In this document: piece by piece, positions 20,265 to 32,104 of the stretch
Numbering within the stretch: the first letter of the stretch is position 1
Layout of the letters: each line of letters starts with the position of its first letter
The notes under the pieces: model-generated
The model's database searches: none
Told to the model about the DNA's origin: nothing
What the model saw: only the letters and a program-made list of their open reading frames with translations
From: Conchocele bisecta
Lineage: Eukaryota; Mollusca; Bivalvia; Lucinida; Thyasiridae
DNA: 64,000 nt
Direction of reading: 5' to 3'
Assembly (NCBI GenBank): GCA_029237695.1
Contig: CM055265.1
Coordinates: 84,660,947-84,724,946, forward strand
Position numbers and translations under genes: made by a program

Positions 20265-21228
20265 GGGCACAAATTAGTTCCTACATCGGCTCGACATGGC
20301 AATCTCATCAACAACATGGGTGCCGCTCACAACAACAGATGCCCTGCTAGGTGTTACAGAGTCTCAGAACACAAAAATACATCAGAGGTTACTCGGGATC
20401 GTAACCTGAATGTTCTGGCTGTAACGCAAGGCGACTTACAATGTCCAGCAATTGCGGGGTTTTTCGCGCGGTGGTTGCGCCAGGTACTTCAAAGGCGTCC
20501 AGATAGCTCGATTTAAGATTACCCGTTTTGATTTGTAGCACTTTGTCTTATACCTGTCTAAGGGTAGGCAGATGTATTAACGATACCACGATACGTCATT
20601 GTCCATAAAGGTCGTTCAAACACTGCATGATATGTTATACTAAATATGTATATCATTTTCGTGGTTTGAGACTTCGACAATATTAGTAAGCATAGTTACC
20701 ACGTGGTCAACATATTAATATAATTTGACTGAATCAGATTTGTGGTTTGAAAACGAAACAACGAATATGTTGAACATATTCGGTGTTGAAGAACCATAAA
20801 GATACACCCCATGAACCTCAGAGAAAATAAACAGCCATACAAATATAAATAAGCGCATGCATACAAAAGCATGGCAGAAAGCGTGCCGTCCTGGAACTGT
20901 CAGTGAGAACAATGGGTCACTGAGGAGGTGGAACCTAGTTTGCGCGACGTCGCTAACCTCCCGCTTACCAACATGCTTCACAATGACATAGGTATAACGT
21001 CGATTAATATAAAGGACGAATAAGACAACATAATAAAAAAGAACAACAACCAAACTATACATGAAATAAATGACATTCTTGTAAACAGAACTCTAACTAT
21101 GCAGGAAATAGGACAGCGCGAAATTCAGAGCACAAACGAATGATCGACAACGACCCGTCATCAGTTCTACCGTTCAATTCGAGTACATACTTAATTACAA
21201 GTATACACGTCAAAGTAATACAAAGAGA
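20265..21228. other. No recognisable gene
   Basis: Contains a weak family S-like piece (near 20385-20440: TTACTCGGGATCGTAACC, GCTGTAACGCAAGGCGAC). Otherwise unique-looking with chance ORFs. Confidence 0.4.
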
Positions 21229-21350
21229 GCACGAACATAATGCACTCGTGGTTCATACAAGTAAATCTACATTGTATATTCACCTGTATATTCACCTGTA
21301 TATTCACTGTTATGAACCATGGGTGTACATGTATTATGTTTGTGCCCATT
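21229..21350. repeat. Hairpin with short tandem repeat in the loop
   Basis: CATAATGCACTCGTGGTTCA and TATGAACCATGGGTGTACAT are inverted. The loop carries CACCTGTATATT twice plus a partial unit. Confidence 0.7.
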
Positions 21351-21406
21351 TTGTCATCTAATTGGACTCGTGGCCTGAAACAGCAAATACATACATTCAC
21401 ATACGT

Positions 21407-21656
21407 ACGGAGCCCCACCCCCCCCCACCCCCGCAGGGGACGTATATTTATTTTTTTATTAATTCGTTCCCACGAAATAACAATTCGTTCCCACGAAATA
21501 ACAATTCGTTCCCACGAATTAACAATTCGTTGCATCAATTTAACAATTCATTCCCATGAAATAACAATTCGTTCCCAATTGTTAATTGTTGTGGGAACGA
21601 ATTGTTATTTTGTGGGAACGAATTAAAAAAAATCCATGTGCCCTGCGGAGCTCCGT
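21407..21656. mobile_element. Family L foldback array (L2), nested in the left end of M
   Basis: Ends CGGAGCCCC...CGCAGGGGACG and CCCTGCGGAGCTCCG, with TA on both sides. Left arm: about six AACAATTCGTTCC units. Right arm: about two inverted units. The arm lengths are very unequal. Confidence 0.85.
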
Positions 21657-21677
21657 ACAGTAGCGCTTTTCTGCAGG

Positions 21678-23000
21678 TCAACTATACGTACTATACCAAT
21701 ACTATACGTACTATACCAATACAATACGTACTATACCAATAACTATACTACCTAATACCCAATACAATACGTTTATACCTATACCCAATACCTATAACGT
21801 AACTATACCCAATTACTAAAGTTTACTATAACCAAATACCTATAGTTACTATACCCAATACTATACGTACTATACCAATACTATTACGAATAATAAACCC
21901 AATAATATACGTACTATACCAAATACCAATTATCCTATTACCGTTACTATACCAAATACTATACGTACTATACCAAAACTTATAACGTACTATACCAATA
22001 ATATACGTACTATACCCAATACAAATACGTTTTTTTTTTTTTTTACCATTACCAAACTATACGTATACTATTACCAAACTATACGTAATATACCAATTAC
22101 TATACTACTATCCAATACTATACGTACTTATACCAATACTACTATACTATACAATACTATACGTACTAATACCCAATACATACCGTAACTATACCATCCT
22201 ATACTACTATACCAATAACTATACGTACTATACCCAATACATAACGAATACTATAAACCAATACTATACGTAATACTATACCACTACCAAAACCTACTAA
22301 CCAATACTATAACGTACTATGCCACTACTAATACGTACTATACCATACTATACGTACTATACCAATTACTATACGTATACTATGCCAATAACTAATACTA
22401 CTATACCAATACTATACGTAACTATACCAATAATTTACGTATACGATACCAATACTATACGTACTATACCAATACTATACGTACTATACCATACGTATAC
22501 TATACCAATACTATACGTACTATACCAATACTATACGTACTATGCCAATACTATACGTACTATACCAATACATACGTACTCAATACAATACTATACGTAT
22601 ACTATGCCAATACTATACGTACTATACCAATACTATACGTACTATACCAATAATATACGTATACTATACCACTATACGACTATACCAATACTATACGTAC
22701 TATACCAACTATACGTATACTATACCAATACTATACGTACTATACCAATACTATACGTACTATACCAATACTATACGTACTATACCAATACTATACGTAT
22801 ACTATACCAATACTATACGTACTATACCAATACTATACGTACTATACCAATACTATACGTATACTATACCAATATATACGTACTCCAATACTATACGTAC
22901 TACCAATACTATACGTACTATACCAATACTATACGTACTATACCAATACTATACGTATACTATACATACTACTACCGTACTACTATACTATACGATATGT
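21678..23000. repeat. 20-bp tandem satellite
   Basis: The unit is close to CTATACGTACTATACCAATA. It is irregular in the first half (indels, C and A gains, a T-run at 22031-22044) and highly regular from about 22440 to 22990. Each unit contains the palindrome TACGTA. Three units equal 20 codons, which explains the long Tyr/Thr/Ile-rich spurious ORFs. Confidence 0.95.
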
Positions 23001-23039
23001 TTTTTACTATACCAATACGATGTTTTACGATAAGCATAT

Positions 23040-23360
23040 AATATAAACGTGCGGTATGTTTGTACCGTACATACCAACCAATATCGTATAGATATACCAT
23101 TCAAATCGTACGTTTATACGATTTTTATACATGTGTATAATTCTGGTACGTTTGTACCGTACAAACATACCAGATTATTGTATATTCTTACCATATCCGT
23201 ACGGATATATCGTATATACGAACGGATATCGTATGTTTGTATAATATTCGTATAGTACGTTTGTACTATACGATGATACGGTACAAACATACCAATATTA
23301 TATGATCATACGATATGCTCATTAAATATACCAATACTATACGATTACGATATGTATACG
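23040..23360. repeat. Palindrome-rich zone of element M
   Basis: Several imperfect palindromes such as GGTATGTTTGTACCGTACAT and GGTACGTTTGTACCGTACAA. Related to the satellite by GTAC/TATACGA motifs but not tandem. Confidence 0.7.
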
Positions 23361-23460
23361 ATATTAGTATATACAAATAGGTAAGATATTAGTATATACA
23401 AATAGGTAAGATATTAGTATATACAAATAGGTAAGATATTAGTATATACAAATAGGTAAG
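23361..23460. repeat. Four exact 25-bp tandem repeats
   Basis: Four copies of ATATTAGTATATACAAATAG + GTAAG, apparently without mismatch, abut the right terminus of element M. Confidence 0.95.
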
Positions 23461-23482
23461 GAGCAGAAAAGCGCTACTGTAC

Positions 23483-24497
23483 ATACGTGATTCTCTGTTG
23501 CTCTAAGTCGTATTCATGCGCTGGTCCACCTTATGTTGCTAGCTCTCAAATATGACAACCTGTCAGCTGCATTAATCTTGACCCAGGTATGTATTATCTT
23601 TAATATATGTATTAATCAATTTGTACTGTAATAGTTTAATAATATGTATATTGTATACGTTTCAATAAAATCGAAACGCAACTGGTGTGTTTCAAATAAT
23701 CGTTACTTGAACGCCATTGCTTGATGCAGTAACAATGTCATGAATGACGTAAACAACGTCACGCTTAGAACTGAGCAAACTTTAAGACTCTATGTTCAAC
23801 GAAAATAAAGAAAAAAAACTATTTTGTTACATAACTTGTCAAAGGTAAACAAGTTAGCTTAAATGTAAATAGAGGGCAACATTGAATCAGTACTTGTATA
23901 CATAACACGAACTCCTCACAGCGCTTGTATCACGTAGAACTTCGCAATTCCATTGCGACGTCGACTACATCTTGAACATGCTATTATTGTAAGCCGCGCC
24001 AGACAAAACTACATACATACCAGTACACTGATTTGTATCTTTTAAAAACCACACTTAAATAATTGAAAAACGCCCCTGGCGAATATTTCTTAATTAAATC
24101 CGGTGATCTGGCAGGAATCCGCTCTGGAACACGCAAACAATACGTTGTCCGGGATGTAATTACCCATTTAATGCACTTTGCTCCCAGTGTTTTCTCGTGT
24201 CTTTAAGCACGTAAAACACCAGTTATGGGAGCACAAAATCACGAAAAGGTCCGCCAACCGGTAATTTAGGGCGAATGGTCCTGAAACGGCAGAAATAAAC
24301 ATACGTTTCCAGACCGATCGCATTGATTCTACGCGCTCAGATGATTAGTTCTCAATGATTGGCCTATGAGGCCATGATAGAGTGCTGTGATTGTGTAGAT
24401 ACAATTAGAAGGAGACCGAAGTGTTCATATAAGCATACATGTAGCCCTGTAAGATAATAAAAATAATTGTTCACCACATTCTCCGTTGTCATGTTCG
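23483..24497. other. No recognisable feature
   Basis: Unique-looking sequence. No supported gene, repeat or RNA. Confidence 0.4.
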
Positions 24498-24645
24498 AAA
24501 TCAAGTAGTTTGATTGGCCGATACTGAGCACAGCTCAGCACAGCTCAGCACAGCTCAGCACAGCTCAGCACAGCTCAGCACAGCTCAGCACAGCTCAGCA
24601 CAGCTCAGCACAGCTCAGTCTCGGCCAATCAAACTACTTGATTTC
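24498..24645. repeat. Family N hairpin with about nine 10-bp loop units
   Basis: Perfect arms GAAATCAAGTAGTTTGATTG...GCCGA and the complement enclose eight full plus one partial copy of CAGCTCAGCA. Each unit itself contains AGCT and TGAGC...GCTCA symmetry. Confidence 0.95.
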
Positions 24646-25590
24646 TAGTACAAATTTGGCAAGCATGCTCACAAAGTTTTATAAGCATCGTCATGAATCG
24701 ATTCAGAAACGTGTTACAGTAGAGCCGATCGAATCTTGGAATCTAGAAAAACTCGATATATTTAATGTTGATGCGTTTCTCTGTCAATTATCTCTGATTA
24801 TGTTACAATGTTAAGGATATTTCGCTGAAGCCGGTGCTACGAGGCGTTTTATATAGTTTTATGGATCCTTTGACCGGGGTTTGAGGTCTCCATCGGATGT
24901 TTTATGCGCCGTGTTTTGTGTTTATTCTTCAAACCACTAAGCAGGGTTTTGGGAGCCAAATTTCGGGATAGAATTATTGTGTATTTGTCGAAACTAGACC
25001 ATAGATGACGTATTCTGATCTAGGACCGTGAACATGTCTCATTTAAACAAAGATACACCACCACGACTTCTTATATAATATACATCTATCAGATGTAGTC
25101 TAAAGAAATTGTTGAGGTACCATAATACGGATCCTAGGTCCGAGCCATTCACATGTGAAGTGGACAGGTTGTGTTTTGTGGAACTTTCGTTGTATGTTCT
25201 TGCATTATTTTCAAATATCACACGCACTGTAACAGTTGGTGTCAGTTAAGGACCGTACTTCGTTGGTCATGGGATGCATGGGTCAATAACTGCTCCGCGC
25301 GTGTGATGTTATTATCACTGTGTATTGAGTTAGATCTTAGATTTCATGAGTTAATTGACTTCTTTTTGGTATCGTGCTATCTATGTTAATGTACATATTT
25401 TTTTCTTCAAATTAGACCTGTTTGATTACACGAAAATAAAATTACAATACCCTTCCAGCACTAGAACCACAATATCCTGATATTTTGCAAGGCATCTTCA
25501 CTACACGTGAATGCACCATGTGTGAATCCTAGTAAGGTTCAACGTTGACTATTGATTCATACACTCATAGCATTCTTTAGTCTACCGACT
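24646..25590. other. No recognisable feature
   Basis: No supported gene or repeat. Short chance ORFs only. Confidence 0.4.
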
Positions 25591-25802
25591 TTAACCCAAT
25601 AATGCGGGAACCGAAAATTATCGTCTGCTACTGATTCATAGTTTAGCTTTTTTCTCTATAGAAACATGGTTTGGTAGCATTTTAGAATCATTTCCATTGG
25701 AAATGATTCTAATGTGCTGCCAAAACCATGTCTTTGATGAGGAAAATAGAAAATAAAAAAGATACAGCAGACGACAATATTTTTCAGCATTGTAAGGGTT
25801 AA
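25591..25802. mobile_element. Family K TTAA-bounded foldback (copy 3, 212 bp)
   Basis: Starts TTAACCCAATAATGCGGGAA and ends CAGCATTGTAAGGGTTAA. Perfect central hairpin TTAGAATCATTTCCATTGG / complement. Subterminal ATCGTCTGCT / AGCAGACGA are inverted. Confidence 0.85.
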
Positions 25803-26111
25803 GCTCACACCAGTAGTGACACTCACAAGTGTTTGAACGGATGGTCAGTATATTTGTGTCTTAATGGGTAATTTGGTGGATTTTGTGTAGATTTGGGTAG
25901 ATTTGGCTTTGGGTAATTTAAATAGTTTTGAGCAACTACTAATGCTCATTCTATACACACGACACAAATCATCAATTATCTGCAAGTGCATTGTTCCGAA
26001 CGTTTTGACACCCTTTATACTGTCAATATAACCATATATTTTACGTATACGTGTATACTAACTCGCGGGAGGTGACGTAATTGTATGTTGGTAACAATGC
26101 ACCTAAACCAC
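25803..26111. other. No recognisable feature
   Basis: AT-rich. Nothing supported. Confidence 0.4.
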
Positions 26112-26421
26112 CAGTAGCATATTTCACCAACATTGCAAAGTATACTTTTCTAGCAAAGTATACTCTGAGGGAGAAATTTTCAATTTTAGAATAAATTTAT
26201 TAATTTTTATTATACTGAATTTATTACATTATCACAGCCAATTTTGGCTGTGATAATGTAATAAATTCAGTATAATAATTCTGCATATTTTTAATCATCA
26301 AATATATGCAATCGTTAGTTCTGCATGAAATAATGCATTTCGGAAAAATCAATAATTGCTCCCTCAAAGTATACTTTGCTAGGAAAGTATACTTTGCAAT
26401 TTTGATGAAATAGGCTACAGG
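26112..26421. mobile_element. Family G foldback (copy 2, full length)
   Basis: Ends AGTAGCATATTTCACCAACA and TTTTGATGAAATAGGCTACA. Each end carries two AAAGTATACTTT-type palindromes. The central hairpin (26209-26276) has 30-bp arms around TTTTGG. Confidence 0.9.
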
Positions 26422-27011
26422 AACCTGCGGTGGCAATTACAGTATTACTATCTTGTTCCAAAATTCTGTTTACACCTCTACACAAATGTTGCCGTGTTTG
26501 CGCATAGCTGAGAAAATGTAGATGGAATTCACCATCAGTGCTGTAGGTAGCCCGTCAGCGTTATCGTGGCAATCGCTACGTTGGAGTATAATATTCTCCC
26601 AATCTTTCTCAGGCAACAAGCGGGGAATACGTGGAAACAGTGGAACACCTCAATTAATGGTGTTTAGGCATATTTATGTCCCGTTTGACGTCCGTATATT
26701 TACGCTAAAGAGGTGTAAATAACGTGATAAACATCTTCATGTTTTAACGTAAAGCTAACGCCATACTTACTAGAATTATAAATGACATAATCTCGCAATA
26801 TCACGTTGTTACGAGAAGTAACATGTGTGTCGAGTACTCTAGTACGCCCTTGTCAGATTTGCGATTATCGGAAACATCCGTAAAACGCGATACCACCTCA
26901 TTTATCGATGTTGTTGTTGATTTGCTGTGACATATTTAGTCATCGGTACATGTAACGCAGCAATCATGTACACAGTGTGTTCTTCATTTGCATTTGCAAA
27001 CGGAGTATGCA
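26422..27011. other. No recognisable feature
   Basis: Unique-looking; chance ORF at 26522-26722 only. Confidence 0.4.
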
Positions 27012-27298
27012 TAGAGAATAGTAGGTTAGTGCCGTGAACGGGTACAAATATCTAGCAAGGCTCAGGAAACGGGATGGGCGAGGCTCTGCCGCGCCAGATA
27101 TTTTTCCCATTCACGGCACTAACCTACTATTCTATTTATCCCGTCAACAACGACAAATAGCTTTAAATGCAATACAAATAACCACAGCCACAGCACATAT
27201 ACATGTATGCGCAGTGATTAGGTCGTATTGACAGGATATCAAAAATGTTTCACGGCACCTTGTTTCACGGCACATACGCACTGTGTTGACGGGATAAA
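27012..27298. mobile_element. Family B two-module foldback (copy 4)
   Basis: The hairpin centre is shortened (GAGGCTCTGCCGCGCCAG), losing part of one arm. The second module ending GTGTTGACGGGATAAA is complete. Confidence 0.9.
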
Positions 27299-27311
27299 TT
27301 TTCATCTTACA

Positions 27312-27386
27312 TGAGTAGTGATTTAATAGTATATTTATTAAATGACTTTACTTATTTCATATGAAACGAGTTTAATAAATATCATG
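27312..27386. mobile_element. Family I foldback (copy 1, diverged)
   Basis: ATATTTATTAAATGACTTTA and AACGAGTTTAATAAATATCA flank TTTCATATGAAA. Confidence 0.65.
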
Positions 27387-27542
27387 TTAAAAAAGCAATA
27401 CAATTGTATATTATCTTTATTGCCAACTCGCATCATCATTATATTTTATGAGCATTTAACATGTATTATGTTACGGTCTAATTGACATATATATTTCAGT
27501 AGTGTAGTATGACATTAATACACTGTTAACTGTATTGCCCTG

Positions 27543-28040
27543 TTAAAGGTAAATGCCCACACAGTAGGCACAACATGTTCTCTATAGGAATTAAATATGT
27601 GTATAATTGTGTCACTATTCCAACAGTTCTAAAATTTACGAGTGCCCGCTACACAGATATAATCAGTTAATAATATTTATTTTACTGATAGTGACGTGCG
27701 GTGGTAGCAGGCTATTTTCATATGCAAATGAGACATCGTATTTTTGATTATTTATACTAATTAAATGTGTCACCTGAAAATACAATATTTTCGACAGATT
27801 ATAAAATTTGATCATTGCACATCAAAAAGTGAATACAGAGAATAAATAGTAATGTCCGTTCACATTTTAAGGAAACACAGTTATCGCCCCTGATATCAGC
27901 GTGGAAATCTACGCCTGATATAAAATGTATAATACCGCCAATCAATACGTGGGATACTGGTGAATGAATGTTTATTTTGCAAGAACATGTCTCTGATATA
28001 AAGAACAGTTTGTGCCTACTGAGTGGGCATGTACCTTTAA
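27543..28040. mobile_element. Family J element (copy 2, 0.5 kb)
   Basis: Ends TTAAAGGTAAATGCCCACAC and GAGTGGGCATGTACCTTTAA. The left 120 bp are close to those of the 1.23-kb copy. It lacks the captured coding segment. Confidence 0.8.
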
Positions 28041-28377
28041 AGCCTGTTTGATGTAACAAAAACTCTGTAGATCATCAAGCAATTGTGTTGCTGCATCTTG
28101 TTTGATCGTGCATCTGTTGCATGCACTCAAAAACATAGTGTGCGGTGTTCTTCTCACTTAGTGGCATTACAATTGAAACATAGAAACAGCATGAACACAT
28201 GAGATAGAAAAGCACATAGAAACTAATATAGTATGTCATGTCATTTACGTGTCATTTACAGGACATAATATAAATTAACAAATAAATACATGGGCATTTA
28301 ACCATTTAGTTCATAAAATGGGTGTTCACAGTTTAATAACACAGTGAAATAAAAATCATAATACACTAGTGAAATAC
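28041..28377. other. No recognisable feature
   Basis: AT-rich. Nothing supported. Confidence 0.4.
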
Positions 28378-28775
28378 ATTTGCAGAGCTCCAGATAAGCT
28401 GCGTATTTGCTTAAATACCCAATTAAAATTGCCAAGAACCCAATTTAAATCAAAAGTAGCGAGTATCAAAACGCAATAAACAATTTGTGGTACCTTTATC
28501 ATGCTGCAGAAAACAATAAACAGACAAAAAATATGGCATATTTTCTTATTTTCCATGAAAACGCATCCAAGGAGACAATTCTAATGAAATACCAAGACAT
28601 GTTTTCATTTCGAAGCAAACTATTTCAATAATTGCTCTCCGTTGATGTGTAAACAGAGGTGATTTTATTTTACCCAATTAAAATTGTGAAATACCAAATT
28701 GCTTCAGAAATGATGGAGTGACAATACTCTAATACTAACTCTTTATATGGAGCCCTGCATTTGCAAATGAGCCCG
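28378..28775. mobile_element. Family T foldback (copy 1)
   Basis: Starts TTTGCAGAGCTCCAGATAAG and contains AAATACCCAATTAAAATTGC, GACAATTCTAATGAAATACC and GATGGAGTGACAATACTC. The same order, inverted, occurs at 53.6-54.0 kb. The right end TATGGAGCCCTGCA is partly inverted to the left. Confidence 0.75.
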
Positions 28776-28860
28776 CTATGAAAAACATGTTAGGCGTTCA
28801 ATACAGCTTCAACCTATGCCCGTGCAATAAATATAATCTAACATTTGCTTTGATTCAATC

Positions 28861-28953
28861 TGATATTTATTAAACTCGTTAACTGATTTCATAAGAAACG
28901 CGGTCTAGCCGCGTTTCTTATGAAATCAGTAAACTCGTTTAATAAATATCATA
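28861..28953. mobile_element. Family I foldback (copy 2, perfect)
   Basis: TGATATTTATTAAACTCGTT...ATAAGAAACGCGG and its complement around TCTAG. Nearly loop-free. Confidence 0.9.
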
Positions 28954-29095
28954 TTATATCATCACTCATGTCAGATCCTCTAGTTAAAACCACATAATAC
29001 AGCATACCAACATACCGTGGTATTCACAGTCCTCAACAGGTACCGAGGTATACTATACCACTAGCGGTGTACGGTCCACCAATAAAACAAACACA

Positions 29096-29233
29096 CCAGG
29101 GGCCCGTTTCACTAAACTTCGTACGATTAAAATGTTCGTAAGTGCAAATTTAGGATCGTCCGGAAATTTCAATTGATGGATATGCAGCCTATGCTCAATA
29201 AATGTAAATCCAATAATTGTTTACAAGAAACAA
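29096..29233. mobile_element. Family H foldback (copy 2, right end lost)
   Basis: CAGGGGCCCGTTTCACTAAA through CTCAATAAATGTAAATCC. The central palindrome is shortened and the terminal right arm is missing. Confidence 0.8.
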
Positions 29234-29267
29234 AATTGGCGAATTCTAAGTAGAAAAGGGTGATATA

Positions 29268-29312
29268 AGGTGGTGGGGGTGGGGGGGGGTGGGGGGAGGG
29301 GTAGTGGGGAAT
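29268..29312. repeat. G-rich tract
   Basis: GGTGGTGGGGGTGGGGG continuing through several G-runs; capable of G-quadruplex formation. Not associated with a gene that I can see. Confidence 0.8.
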
Positions 29313-29543
29313 ATGGGTAGATTCAAAAATCGAAGTTAACTTTACGCATCATTGATGCTTTGATATGCACAATTAATGTAAAATGTTGTATTTCCAATAT
29401 GGGATCTGACTGAAAGTCACAGGTCATGACCAAGGCCATAAAACATGGATACATTTGTATGACAAAGGAATAACATGCTTACGATGTAATAGACATAACA
29501 CTCTGAACATGTATAGTACTTGCATCACTTACATTTAAGTCTA

Positions 29544-29829
29544 TAGTCTGTTTCACGAAACCTTCCCAGATTTTACGGCTATATAAACAATTCAAAAACA
29601 AGATTTCTTTTGATAATATTAAATTGAAGGAAAAATTAAGAATGAGCCTTCTTTTTATTTCGTGAAATTTGGTCAAATATTGATTTTATTGCGAAAAAAC
29701 AATTTCCCCATGTTAAATCCCCATAGACATCTTCACGGAGTGAAGATGTCTATGGGGATTTAACATGGGGAAATATTTTTGAATTTTAGAAATACTGGAC
29801 AGATCTTTAAAAATTAACTTTTGTTTTCT
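29544..29829. mobile_element. Family A foldback (copy 4, right half replaced)
   Basis: The left end TAGTCTGTTTCACGAAACCT and the inner hairpin (CCATGTTAAATCCCCATAG...) are intact. The sequence then runs straight into a family L array. The right terminus is absent. Confidence 0.85.
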
Positions 29830-30089
29830 TAATTCGTTCCCACGAAATAACAATTCGTTCCCACGTATTAACAATTCGTTCCCTCACATTAACAATTCGT
29901 TCCCACGAAATAACAATGGGAACGAATTGTTAGTTCGTTAGAACGAATTGTTATATCGTGGGAACGAATTGTTAATTCGAGGGAACGAATTGTTAAATTG
30001 AGGGAACGAATTGCCATTTCGTGGGAACTGATTGTTAATTCGAGGGAACGAATTGTTAAATTTTGGGAACGAATTGTTATTTCTTACAA
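29829..30089. repeat. Family L foldback array (L3), without terminal repeats
   Basis: About four AACAATTCGTTCCC-type units in one orientation, then about seven inverted. The CGGAGC...GCAGGGGACA ends seen in L1 and L2 are missing. The array is joined directly to a broken family A element. Confidence 0.85.
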
Positions 30090-31126
30090 TCATCACAATA
30101 ACAATCATTTCAAAATCCACAAGTCAAATATAGAAATTGGCAGCGACATATTTTCAAAAGAATGCCAATGTAGTTCCAGTCAAGACTGGTAGCAGCCACG
30201 AAAATGATGCCACTATGTCCATTTCACATGCAGCGCACTGTGTTGTCATGACAGTTCATTCTATTAGGCTTATATTTAAGTGTGGGAATTGACATTTCAT
30301 TCCTGCAGACATATTGTGTAGGTTCAGTAAGTCAGCAGGACCAATCAAGGGGAGAGGGGTTGGTAGCGTTACGGTCCCTATGGGGGCACGCGGGTAACAT
30401 GGTCCGTATAGGGGCACTAAAATGGTCCAAATAGGGGCACTTATAAACATGTATTTTAAAGGCTTACATCGATATATAACACTGATAAGTATATACAGGA
30501 ACCATTGTATGTGCTACAACAGGTGTGAAAAGTATATTACGACATTTGTCGCCATTGTAGTCCCAGATCAGCCTGCCTCAAAGTACTAGTGCGACATGTT
30601 ATGTAAAGGCTCTCATCGAGTCGCAGCAAGTATGGTATAGAATATATATGGAAGTGTCCCTATTTATCACCGAACACATGACCGAACACATCAAACTTCA
30701 GGCATCTACATTTATATTTCCTAATGCAAAACATCTCTTGTTTGTTTGCATACCTCGCTGTTGAAGAATGAATGTTAAACCCCATTGAATCAATCTGTCA
30801 ATTGTTGGTACCAGTCACATCAAAACATATTGTGTGTAAAAGATTGTTCGTGTTCTTCACCCATCTATTATGTTTCTATTTCAATTGCATTGGCACTGCT
30901 ATTGGGGTCTCAAATTGTAAATGCTAAATATCAGATGTGTCTCGATTATTGTCAATTTACTTTTAAATAGTTCGTAGGTAAGACAAGTTGTTTACCTGTT
31001 CTCCGATCTTTAAGCACTATTGCCTTGCCAGTGTCATATTGACTTGCAACTGTGTCACATACTGCAGCGAAAGCGTGTGCCACATGTAAGCTGGGAATAA
31101 TTGACATGCTTTCTTGTTTTCTTTAA
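30090..31126. other. No gene; short GGTCC..ATAGGGGCAC repeat
   Basis: At about 30373-30440 there are three close copies of GGTCC(C/G/A)TATAGGGGCAC-like text. The rest is unique-looking. Confidence 0.5.
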
Positions 31127-31560
31127 GGTCAATGTCATTCACTGATGTATGTGTTCTTTTATAAACTTAACATTTCTTGTGTTCTTAACATCATCCTGCA
31201 TTATTATTCTGCTCAAAATGCCCAACCCATCTTACCCAGAAGATCAAGGTCATTCACTTATGTCTTTGTTATATTTTAAACTTTACATTTAAACAATTTT
31301 GTTCTAATGTATCTTACCCGATATAGAATGTTTTCACATATGGCTTATGTCTTCCTAACATAATCATGTACCTTTTTGCACAAAATTCCCTCCCCACCTT
31401 CATCTCAAGGTCAATGCCGTTCACTTATGTCTTTGCTGTCTTTAGAAACAATTCTTAAAGTATGTTTATTTTCTCTTACCTTTCATGGAATGTTTTAATA
31501 TTTGACTGATATCATTCTGCATCATTATACAAGAAAGATGTCCACCCCACTTTCAGTAAC
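31127..31560. repeat. Degenerate tandem repeat of about 120-160 bp (three units)
   Basis: CAAGGTCA(ATG)..TTCACTTATGTCTTTG recurs at about 31127, 31244 and 31404. Each is followed by related TAACAT(C/A)ATC.TGCA and CCCACC blocks. Strongly diverged, so old. Confidence 0.55.
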
Positions 31561-31740
31561 TTCTAATGTGCTTTCGGAATGCGTTGAAATGGATATTGTA
31601 CAGTGAGACTCCGTCGCCCAGAGGACTGCGCAGCCATCGAGAAGCACGGCACTCTTCTCCAACCATCTGTTTGTTCTTTTGACTGCACGTTCCTTGTTTA
31701 CGTCTGCTAATTGTGTTTTATTATCCATTTAACTTATCAA

Positions 31741-31881
31741 AGACATGGTTTTACAGCACGTTAGAATCACTTCCAATGGAAATGATTCTAAAGTGCTGTC
31801 AAACAATGTTTTATTGAGAATAAAGACAAACTATTAAAAACAGCAGACGACAATTTTTGTTTCGCGCGTTCTAAGGGTTAA
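31741..31881. mobile_element. Family K element, left end lost
   Basis: Central hairpin TTAGAATCACTTCCAATGG / complement, then AGCAGACGACAAT and CTAAGGGTTAAG. Confidence 0.75.
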
Positions 31882-31943
31882 GACACCCTTATGTGTAGCG
31901 TGGATATGCCTTTCATCATCGAACATAGATGTGGTGATATAGA

Positions 31944-32104
31944 GGATATTCCATCGTACATTTTGAATAGCGGGAAATAATACACGAGTGTGCGTCGTCT
32001 TCCGAGTAAGCAACGAGTGAGCGCATCGAACAAGTTGCTTGCAAGGACGCCGACGTACACGAGTGTATTATTTCCGCTATTCAAACATGTACGATGGAAT
32101 ATCC
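31944..32104. mobile_element. Family U foldback
   Basis: GGATATTCCATCGTACATTT...AATAGCGGGAAATAATACAC and inverted GTGTATTATTTCCGCTATTC...GGAATATCC, with about 65 bp between. The inner TGCGTCGTC / GACGCCGACGTA is also inverted. Confidence 0.85.

Larger units (their letters stand above)
21394..23490. mobile_element. Element M: inverted ends around a 20-bp-unit satellite
   Basis: The 20-bp terminus GTACAGTAGCGCTTTTCTGC (21655-21674) recurs exactly inverted at 23463-23482. If the L2 insertion is ignored, the complementarity extends outward through TCACATAC / GTATGTGA-like sequence. The interior is about 1.3 kb of a 20-bp tandem array, a palindrome-rich zone and four 25-bp repeats. No transposase. 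Confidence 0.75.

Noticed and set aside
22319..23041. 240-codon Tyr/Thr/Ile-rich ORF
   Set aside because: Product of the 20-bp satellite; three units equal a whole number of codons, and a second frame is open for 163 codons.
24498..24645. Possible CRISPR-like array
   Set aside because: Units are contiguous 10-mers without spacers, inside a hairpin loop of a eukaryotic-type sequence; no cas genes.
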